15,171 bases of DNA. It comes from Bacilli bacterium (GTDB lineage: Bacteria > Bacillota_I > Bacilli_A > RFN20 > CAG-826). The notes under the pieces were generated by a model. It was given only the letters and a program-made list of their open reading frames with translations, was not told where the DNA came from and ran no database searches. The stretch is taken from positions 1-15,171 of the forward strand of contig JAEDNC010000010.1 of assembly GCA_016302705.1 (NCBI GenBank). Direction: 5' to 3'. Made by a program: the position numbers and the translations under genes. Each line of letters starts with the position of its first letter. The first letter of the stretch is position 1. This document shows positions 1-6,266 of the stretch, in pieces.

Positions 1-1128
1 TGGATTTGTTTTTGAGAAATCTACTACCATACCTCTTAAGCCGTTAACACCAGTTGATTTAGCATATGGATCTACTACTTCTTGATTCTCATAGACATCA
101 TTTGTAACGACAAATGTATAATACTTACCCTCTAAATCTCCAGAAAGTTCATATTCGAATACGCCTTTTTCACCTTTGACCATTTCGTATTCATTATAGC
201 TATCATCACCATTTAAGGAATCAACTGATTTTGGAGTTCCAGAATTATAGATTCTTAAAATGATTCTTGTAGAAAGAGGCGACCAGACTTTAAATGTCGT
301 TTTTTCTTTTGTATATAAAGCGCCTAATTCTCCATTATAGTAATATGCTTCATCAAACTCTGTAGTGCTAAATAATCCACGTTTTGACACCATTGTTTTC
401 ATAGTTTCATTTGATTCAGCAAAAGTAACTTCTACTTCATACTTAGCGGTAGGATCAACAGCACTGGTTAAATCAAATGCTTGGTAATTAGATTTAAATC
501 CAGACTTAGTTCCAATCTCTACACCGTTTTCAAGTAGTCTTAACGATGTGAAATCATTAGTAGTTTCAGTAATTATTCTTGTAGCATTAACAAATCTAAC
601 ATTTGTAAATCCATCGATATATTTCAAGTTCGGATTATCAAACAAATTATTATCACCATCCTTGATAAATACGTTGTAATAACCTTTATCATCTTGAGTG
701 AAATTGGCAAAATTGACAATCATATCCTTAGATTGACCATCCCAAGTACCTAGGGTCTTAGTAATAACACCTAAACCGTTCTTTTCAACATTTTCACTCC
801 ATGTACTAAATGGCAAGAAACAAACTGCGCCAAAATCATCTACATCAGTATACTCATATTCCTTACCTTCTCCGCCGTTGTTTTCCCAAATCCAAAGGCC
901 TTTATTCGCATAATTCTTATCTTCACGTGTATAACGGATAGCAATTCCTTTTTCGCCATTTAAATCTGGTCCTGATTTAAGCGTTCCAGTAAACTCTGTT
1001 GGAACTGAAGTTGTTGGTTGGTTGCTAGTTGTGGATAAACCTGAACTAGTTTCTTCACCACATGAAACTAATCCACCTAAAGTAAGCAATGATGACATTG
1101 CTAAGCATAATAATACCTTTCTTTTCAT
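1..1128 (-). CDS. pulA: Type I pullulanase lipoprotein, N-terminal part (cut by window edge)
   Basis: The first 376 codons of a minus-strand gene remain open to the window edge. The protein starts with a lipoprotein signal peptide (lipobox LVSC, lipidated Cys23) and a Ser/Thr-rich linker to about residue 44. Residues about 45-160 look like a CBM41/PUD starch-binding domain (IAIRYTRED, GLWIWENN, DDFGAVCF). A second beta domain follows, then a CBM48-like module at about 267-350 (LYTKEKTTFKVWSP). The run VDPYAKSTGVNG at 352-363 is typical of the entry to the catalytic domain of type I pullulanases. The GH13 barrel itself is off the edge, so the catalytic residues cannot be checked. The family debranches alpha-1,6 links in pullulan, starch and glycogen; here it would be anchored outside the cell. 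The ATG lies one base after the stop of the upstream RDD gene, with AGGA 8 bases before it. An in-frame ATG at 1137 is less likely because AAAGG sits almost against it. Confidence 0.85.
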   Translation of the reverse strand, partial: MKRKVLLCLAMSSLLTLGGLVSCGEETSSGLSTTSNQPTTSVPTEFTGTLKSGPDLNGEKGIAIRYTREDKNYANKGLWIWENNGGEGKEYEYTDVDDFGAVCFLPFSTWSENVEKNGLGVITKTLGTWDGQSKDMIVNFANFTQDDKGYYNVFIKDGDNNLFDNPNLKYIDGFTNVRFVNATRIITETTNDFTSLRLLENGVEIGTKSGFKSNYQAFDLTSAVDPTAKYEVEVTFAESNETMKTMVSKRGLFSTTEFDEAYYYNGELGALYTKEKTTFKVWSPLSTRIILRIYNSGTPKSVDSLNGDDSYNEYEMVKGEKGVFEYELSGDLEGKYYTFVVTNDVYENQEVVDPYAKSTGVNGLRGMVVDFSKTNP

Positions 1129-1129
1129 G

Positions 1130-2170
1130 TTAAACATCCTTTCTTTCTATATTTGCATTTTTAACATTTTCTAAAGTTTTTAAATATTCTTCGTTTTCTA
1201 TTTCTTCTTTTGCTGCAAACTCTTTAAACTCTTCTTCGTTTTTTAGAATCTTTGATTCCTCCAAACTGATAGATTTGGTTCTAGCTATTCTTTCATATAT
1301 GTCTTTATTGTCTTTACTTAAAAATATAAAGATGAAATTGATGAATATAGGAAGAACGCTTAATAGAATAACTGTATATTTGCTGAAGAAATATATTCCT
1401 ATTGCAGGAAGTGTAAAATAAATGAATGGTCTTAATATATTTTTATAAGGCTTAATCTCAAATAGATCGTTGCTATTAACATATCCGAGCTTTTTCTTTT
1501 TCTCAAAAATGGTCGATCCATTTTTATTAACTAATGGGAAAACTCCAAAGAAAACAAAGGAAGAAATAGAGAAAGCTACAACCCTAGAAATTTTCTTAGA
1601 TAAAACTACCATATCGTAATCATTTCTATAATTGACATCATATTTATAGATGTACTTCCATAGATCTTGATACTTACCATAGAATAAATCCATCAGATTT
1701 CTTTCGAAGTATTGGCCATTTCCCTCTACTTGTACTGCTAATCTATCGACGTCAAAAGAGCCATCATCAGCTTGTTGATATTTAAATAAACTAGTTTGAT
1801 AATTTGTTGAAGAAGGGTTAGAAGGAAGATTTAATACTAATACATTATAGATATATTCAATAGAATAATCTTTTCCGTCATTCTTATAATCAGCAAGTAT
1901 ATTATCTTTAAAATGCACAAAGTAGAATTCTTGAATGACTTCCTCATATTTCGTATAAGACTGACCATACTTGTAATCTAGTTTATAAGAAGTGTTAGTC
2001 GCCTTGAGATTATTATTCCTACCGACATAGTTAAATCCAGTGGCAAAAACACCATAAACGATAACAAAATATAATACGATTGTACCTAATATTGTTGATA
2101 ACAAGTCTAATAAGAACGCTAGTAATCTAGAACCTACCGCTCCTTTTTCAATTAATACTTCCTTTTTCAT
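1130..2170 (-). CDS. RDD-family membrane protein with large extracytoplasmic insert (diverged copy)
   Basis: A 346-residue membrane protein. TM1 is about residues 17-43 and carries the RDD-type start GSRLLAFLLDLL (Arg15, Asp22). About 150 polar, Tyr/Asn/Asp-rich residues (45-195) follow, probably outside the cell. Then come hydrophobic segments near 197-213, 246-264 and 267-284. NGSTIFEKKKKLGYVN (217-232) and IYERIARTKSI (291-301) sit where RDD proteins carry G-x-x-I-G-K and HD-x-x-x-x-T, but both are degenerate. The C-terminal 45 residues are a Glu/Lys-rich cytoplasmic tail. Its ATG overlaps the TAA of the upstream RDD gene by one base (TAATG), and its stop is one base before pulA, so the three genes are almost certainly co-transcribed and translationally coupled. 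Some RDD proteins have been linked to ion transport or stress; the role here is unknown. A link to secretion or anchoring of the pullulanase is possible from context only. Confidence 0.72.
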   Translation of the reverse strand: MKKEVLIEKGAVGSRLLAFLLDLLSTILGTIVLYFVIVYGVFATGFNYVGRNNNLKATNTSYKLDYKYGQSYTKYEEVIQEFYFVHFKDNILADYKNDGKDYSIEYIYNVLVLNLPSNPSSTNYQTSLFKYQQADDGSFDVDRLAVQVEGNGQYFERNLMDLFYGKYQDLWKYIYKYDVNYRNDYDMVVLSKKISRVVAFSISSFVFFGVFPLVNKNGSTIFEKKKKLGYVNSNDLFEIKPYKNILRPFIYFTLPAIGIYFFSKYTVILLSVLPIFINFIFIFLSKDNKDIYERIARTKSISLEESKILKNEEEFKEFAAKEEIENEEYLKTLENVKNANIERKDV

Positions 2171-3153
2171 TACTGAATCACTCCAACTCTTTCATTGAAT
2201 TTTCTTTCTTCTTCAGCATTTCTGAATCTAATAGTTGTTTCTTTATCTACAACTCTAGTTCCACTGATATAATCGTGGATTACCATTCCACGTTTATTAA
2301 ATACCATCATAGTATATGATATCAAGAAAGCTCCAAAGAAAGTAACAAAGCCCAATAGTAGATCAAGTATCAAATATGAAATCCATCTTACTATTAATCT
2401 CCATTTATTTAAAACATAGCCGTCTTTAGTTATTATTTCTAATTTAAAGATCATCTTTCCTATGGATTGTCCACCTTCATTGAATAACGGAATGATAAGA
2501 TCAAAAATAAGAGAAAAACCTACAATAACTGGAATCAATAAACTCAACGTATTAAGCATCAAAGCGTTATTCTCTTCATTCAGTCTTGAAACTTCAGGAG
2601 AATAGGTTACACTGTTAGCCGCTTCTAAATAACAATCCAAAACAAACAATACAGTTTTATACTCAGCGTCCTTTGAAGTGTCTTCTAAAACATAAGTATA
2701 GTTTCCATTTTCAATCTTAAAATCTTTAATGTTAGATTCAGAAGTTCCAACTTTAAACACTTGGTTCTTAAAAACATCAAACGATAAATTTTTTTCATTT
2801 CCAAAAGTGTTGTAGACATCACAGTAGAAATATACAAGTGACTCAGTTAAGTTTACATCCTTAAACTCTTCTCCGTCTAACGACAAATCGATAGATATCA
2901 AATCATCAATCTTTACAATCGCCCTAAAAGCTCCCTTAGAAGTATAATTACCCTTAGAAGATTTCAAAAATAATTGAGAACGATCATATTCTTCACCTAT
3001 TTTATCTAAGTTTGAAGTATATTTTGTTTCATCAAATGTATTTGGATAAATCAAAGTAAAAAACAAGAGAAAAGATAAGCCGAATACCATCAAAAAATCA
3101 ATTATTTTTGCAAATAATCTTTTCCATAAGTTTCCGTTTACAATATGTTTCAT
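2170..3153 (-). CDS. RDD-family membrane protein
   Basis: A 327-residue protein with the three RDD landmarks: NLWKRLFAKIIDF at the start (Arg12, Asp19), GGQSIGKMIFKLEI (227-240) and IHDYISGTRVV (292-302). TM1 is about 18-36, TM2 about 199-222, and a hydrophobic pair spans about 252-284. As in its downstream neighbour, TM1 and TM2 are separated by about 160 mostly polar residues (38-198), which should lie outside the membrane; most RDD proteins are shorter and lack this. It is the first gene of the group RDD-RDD-pulA. The start is supported by GAGGT about 6 bases upstream. It diverges from the plus-strand gene across a 49-base gap, and I see no convincing promoter for it there. Function is not known. 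Membership of the RDD family is secure; everything beyond that is inference. Confidence 0.85.
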   Translation of the reverse strand: MKHIVNGNLWKRLFAKIIDFLMVFGLSFLLFFTLIYPNTFDETKYTSNLDKIGEEYDRSQLFLKSSKGNYTSKGAFRAIVKIDDLISIDLSLDGEEFKDVNLTESLVYFYCDVYNTFGNEKNLSFDVFKNQVFKVGTSESNIKDFKIENGNYTYVLEDTSKDAEYKTVLFVLDCYLEAANSVTYSPEVSRLNEENNALMLNTLSLLIPVIVGFSLIFDLIIPLFNEGGQSIGKMIFKLEIITKDGYVLNKWRLIVRWISYLILDLLLGFVTFFGAFLISYTMMVFNKRGMVIHDYISGTRVVDKETTIRFRNAEEERKFNERVGVIQ

Positions 3154-3167
3154 CTTTTACCTCATTA

Positions 3168-3196
3168 TTTACTTATAATTTCAATAGATATATAAT
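3168..3196 (+). promoter_or_regulatory. Promoter placing the transcription start at the ATG (leaderless)
   Basis: TTTACT at 3168-3173 and a perfect TATAAT at 3191-3196 are separated by 17 bases. Transcription would start 6-8 bases after the TATAAT, at about 3202-3204, which is the A of the ATG at 3203. No Shine-Dalgarno sequence precedes that ATG, so the two observations agree on a leaderless transcript. Confidence 0.6.
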
Positions 3197-3202
3197 TATC
3201 CT

Positions 3203-3667
3203 ATGAAACTTAAGACCTATCGTATACTATACACAATATCATTGATCATTTGTACCCTTGCTACTATTGCTGGAGGAATATTTTTGATTTTTTCCATCAT
3301 CAACGAGTGGAATGACAAGAGTGATAATGTTATCTTATGTCTTTGTTTCTTAGTTCTTCTAGTATTCAACATGTTTCAAGTTTATTCATTAATTCATTCA
3401 TTTAAGAATGGTAGCATATTCTTTAGAAACATCATCGAGAACTCTGAGAAGAATCTAAACACCGGCCTTCTTTTATTCACAAATCTCCTCCTAGTACTAA
3501 TGATAGGTTTATTTATATATTCCATTCTATTAGCACTAGGATTCGATATTCCTTTTTCAACTTTTGCCTTAGCTAATGACTTCTTGATATCATGTTTTTC
3601 ATTAATGGCAATAGTTAACCTAATTTTCTTTGATCTTTACGTTTTAGTTTACGATCAAGAAGATTAA
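3203..3667 (+). CDS. Small four-helix membrane protein of unknown function
   Basis: A 154-residue protein that I do not recognise. It has four clear hydrophobic segments at about 8-30, 43-64, 87-110 and 124-147, short polar loops (for example EWNDKSDN after TM1 and ENSEKNLN between TM2 and TM3) and an acidic end, YDQED. The layout resembles small DUF2975-like or other four-helix membrane proteins, but no signature motif settles this. It is the only convincing plus-strand gene here. It diverges from the RDD pair and converges on the amylase gene. No Shine-Dalgarno precedes the ATG, and a TATAAT ends 6 bases upstream, so the mRNA is probably leaderless. A strong hairpin terminator follows directly. 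Having its own promoter and terminator suggests independent expression, unrelated to the sugar operon. Confidence 0.75.
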   Translation: MKLKTYRILYTISLIICTLATIAGGIFLIFSIINEWNDKSDNVILCLCFLVLLVFNMFQVYSLIHSFKNGSIFFRNIIENSEKNLNTGLLLFTNLLLVLMIGLFIYSILLALGFDIPFSTFALANDFLISCFSLMAIVNLIFFDLYVLVYDQED

Positions 3668-3675
3668 ATTATATT

Positions 3676-3698
3676 CCGGTTAATAAACCGGTTTTTTT
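3676..3698 (+). terminator. Intrinsic terminator of the small membrane-protein gene
   Basis: CCGGTT, loop AATA, AACCGG and then seven T residues (3692-3698), starting 9 bases after the TAA of the plus-strand gene. The last T residues are shared with the stop codon of the convergent amylase gene (3697-3699). On the minus strand the same hairpin is followed only by AATATAATTT, so it would terminate the amylase transcript weakly at best. Confidence 0.85.
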
Positions 3699-5361
3699 AA
3701 TTGAGTTCTAGCAAAACAGTAGAATGTTTAGAAATGGCTAATCTACCATCTTTTAACATAGGTTTATATTTATCGGTATTAATAGAGTCTAAAATACCCT
3801 TAAATGTATCGCCGACTTCAACCTCTGCTCTTGAAACTCCTAAGTTATGTACTACAGCAAGAGACTTATCGCCATCTGTGATCTTATAAATCATTACAAA
3901 TTTATTCTGTTCAGAGACTAACGATGTCATATCCTCATAAGTTCCGTGTTTAAAAACATTATATTTATTCCTAATATTCAACACTTTCTTATAGTGATTT
4001 AATAAAGAATAATCAGTGTTTAATTGGTTATAAACGCCTTCAGAAACTTGAGTGACATTGTTTAAATCTTGTCTATTTTGTTCAGGGAAATCGCATTCTC
4101 CTTCCTTGTCGGTTTTAGACCAGATCATTGGAAGTCTTCTCTTAGCATCACTTTGATCATCCGGCGATGTATTTCTGACTCCTTTTAATCCAATTTCTTC
4201 TCCGTAGTAAATATACGGAGTTCCTGGAAGAAGATAGGTAATACTAGCAGCCATCTTAGCATTTAATCCACTTAATGAATTTGAAACTCTATCCATATCA
4301 TGGTTAGATAAGAAATAGCTATTCACCGCATTTGGATTAATTTCCTTAATAGCTTTTTCCATATCGGCAATAGTCGAACTAAATGTCGGAGCTTTAGTAA
4401 CGCTCTTTGCGGCATTTAATATACTGCCATTAGTTCCACTTTCTCTAGAGGAAGCGAAGTTAAAGAAGGAATCAACACCAGATTCATAATATTGTTTAAT
4501 AGTGTCAAATCCACTCCAAGCCTCCCCAACTATGTAGCAATCTGGGTTAACACCTTTACAGAAGTCGTTTATCCATTTAAGAACTGGAATATTCGATCTA
4601 TGGGATTCTCCGGCACCTATATAGTACTTAACAGCGTCTAATCTAAATCCAGCTACTCCTATATCAAGCCAAAATTTCATGACATTCTCTAATTCGGCTT
4701 TGACTTCTTCATTTTCTAAATTCAAATCAGGCATGGTGTTTCCAAATTGACCTTCATAATAGAAGTTAGAATTGCCATATCTATGGTAACCACTCTTACT
4801 TTCTGTTTGCCAATTATACCAATTAGCTTTGCCTGAGCCACCAGAAGAATAATCTTGATAGGAATCCTTAAACCATTGACATTGAGTTGAAGAGTGATTG
4901 ATTACAAGGTCAAGAATAATTCCGATGTTATATTTCTTAGCTTCAGTTACTAAAGCTTTAAAATCATCAAGAGAACCATAATCTTCATGGATACTATAAT
5001 AATCAGTTACATCATATCCGTGATATGTTGGTGATTTGTGAATTGGCATCAACCATAGATTTGATACTCCCAATTCAGAAAGATATGGTAACTTAGCTTT
5101 GACACCATTTAAATCGCCGATTCCATCATTGTTGGTGTCATAGAATGAACGAACAAAAATTTCGTAATTGACTCCTCCGTCATTTCCTACTGTAGTATCG
5201 TAGACATAGTTTGGATTTTCATCCTTTTCTAAATCTAAGAAAGAACCTCCACTGGATTGAGATGTTTCGTCGCAAAACATTTCATCACATGTGGAGGTAT
5301 TGTTATTACAGGAGAATAGAAGAGGAGTTATCAATAATAATGATAAAACTCCCTTTTTCAT
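3697..5361 (-). CDS. Surface alpha-amylase-family (GH13) lipoprotein
   Basis: A 554-residue lipoprotein (lipobox LFSC, Cys18) followed by a short polar linker and a GH13 barrel. All four conserved regions are present: I DLVINH (151-156), II GFRLDAVKY (238-246, nucleophile Asp242), III VGEAW (acid/base Glu280) and IV LSNHDMD (transition-state stabiliser Asp355). DTNNDGIGD (75-83) is the calcium-loop-type motif common in bacterial alpha-amylases and oligosaccharide hydrolases. A C-terminal beta domain ends the protein. The family cuts alpha-1,4-glucans; exact specificity (alpha-amylase, neopullulanase, oligo-glucosidase) cannot be read here. The frame is open back to 5451, inside malG, but the start at 5361 is chosen because it begins a standard signal peptide, follows AAAGGA by 5 bases and sits two bases after the malG stop. 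It is the last gene of the maltodextrin operon. Two extra cysteines (25 and 30) lie just after the lipidation site. Confidence 0.9.
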   Translation of the reverse strand: MKKGVLSLLLITPLLFSCNNNTSTCDEMFCDETSQSSGGSFLDLEKDENPNYVYDTTVGNDGGVNYEIFVRSFYDTNNDGIGDLNGVKAKLPYLSELGVSNLWLMPIHKSPTYHGYDVTDYYSIHEDYGSLDDFKALVTEAKKYNIGIILDLVINHSSTQCQWFKDSYQDYSSGGSGKANWYNWQTESKSGYHRYGNSNFYYEGQFGNTMPDLNLENEEVKAELENVMKFWLDIGVAGFRLDAVKYYIGAGESHRSNIPVLKWINDFCKGVNPDCYIVGEAWSGFDTIKQYYESGVDSFFNFASSRESGTNGSILNAAKSVTKAPTFSSTIADMEKAIKEINPNAVNSYFLSNHDMDRVSNSLSGLNAKMAASITYLLPGTPYIYYGEEIGLKGVRNTSPDDQSDAKRRLPMIWSKTDKEGECDFPEQNRQDLNNVTQVSEGVYNQLNTDYSLLNHYKKVLNIRNKYNVFKHGTYEDMTSLVSEQNKFVMIYKITDGDKSLAVVHNLGVSRAEVEVGDTFKGILDSINTDKYKPMLKDGRLAISKHSTVLLELN

Positions 5362-5363
5362 AA

Positions 5364-6266
5364 CTATCCTTTGACTGCGCCTCCGGTAACACCTGAAACG
5401 TAGTATTTTTGTAAGAAGATAAACAACAATGTTGTTGGCAAGGCTACGCATACAGCACCAGCTGCAAATTGAGTGTAGTAAGCCATAACTAAGTCGTTAG
5501 CAGAAAGCATCTGATATAAACCAATAGCAACTGTCCAGTTTGTTGGGTTCTGTAATCCGATGATGTAGGATGAGGTGATGTAATCTCCCCATGGAGACAT
5601 AAACGAAGTGAGAATTGTGTAAACGACAATTGGTTTAGCTAATGGAAGAATAATGCTCCAGAAGATTTGATTTCTAGTAGCACCATCAATCATAGCTGCT
5701 TCATCGATTGATTTAGAAATAGTATCGAAGAAACCTTTACAGATGTAGAAACCAGCACCACTACCAGCAGAGTAAAGAATTACTAATGACCAATAGGATC
5801 CTTGGAGATGGAAGATTTCTTTCATGACCCAGTACATGATAATCATGGATAAGAATCCTGGGAACATACCTAAGATTAAGTTCATCTTCATGAAGATGCC
5901 TCTAGCTTTAAATCTAAATCTAGATAAGGCATAAGAAGTTAGCAATACAAATAATGTTGAAATGATACAGTTAAGAACAGCAACGATTAATGTATTTAAG
6001 AACCAGGTTGAGAACAATCCATCCATTGAGTGAGCGATGTTTGGATCTGGATTAACCAAACCTGTAAAGTTTGAAAATAACATCAAGTAGTTATTAAATG
6101 TCCATGTAGAAGGAATAAACTTTGCTCTAGCAGCAATACCTTCTCCAGCAAATGATTGAAGAACCAACCAAACGATTGGAGATAACCAAATAACACTTAA
6201 TACGATTAATAAGATGTAGATAAGAGCATCAGTAAGACCTCTTCTAAACTTTAACGATTTTATCAT
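5364..6266 (-). CDS. malG: Maltodextrin ABC transporter permease MalG
   Basis: A 300-residue permease, the usual MalG length, with six hydrophobic segments (about 14-36, 88-112, 124-146, 156-176, 205-222 and 264-285). The EAA loop that docks onto the ATPase is intact: DEAAMIDGATRNQIFWSIILP (188-208) with Glu189, Gly195 and Pro208. The SPIVWLVLQSF start, SALSRFRFK-like stretch (SYALSRFRFK, 111-120) and the glycine-rich end VTGGAVKG are typical of MalG. It forms the membrane channel together with MalF. The ATG overlaps the malF TGA as ATGA, and GGAGG lies about 10 bases upstream inside malF, so the two are translationally coupled. The substrate, maltose or maltodextrin, is inferred from MalE, MalQ and the amylolytic neighbours. 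Confidence 0.92.
   Translation of the reverse strand: MIKSLKFRRGLTDALIYILLIVLSVIWLSPIVWLVLQSFAGEGIAARAKFIPSTWTFNNYLMLFSNFTGLVNPDPNIAHSMDGLFSTWFLNTLIVAVLNCIISTLFVLLTSYALSRFRFKARGIFMKMNLILGMFPGFLSMIIMYWVMKEIFHLQGSYWSLVILYSAGSGAGFYICKGFFDTISKSIDEAAMIDGATRNQIFWSIILPLAKPIVVYTILTSFMSPWGDYITSSYIIGLQNPTNWTVAIGLYQMLSANDLVMAYYTQFAAGAVCVALPTTLLFIFLQKYYVSGVTGGAVKG

Noticed and set aside
5362..5451. A 30-codon N-terminal extension of the amylase reading frame into malG.
   Set aside because: It reads Arg-rich non-signal sequence in the overlap with malG. The ATG at 5361 has a ribosome site and starts a normal lipoprotein signal peptide.
6263..6266. Genetic code 4 (UGA as Trp), as in mycoplasmas.
   Set aside because: malF ends at UGA inside an ATGA junction with malG. 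All genes read through at full length in the standard code, and I saw no need for UGA as Trp.
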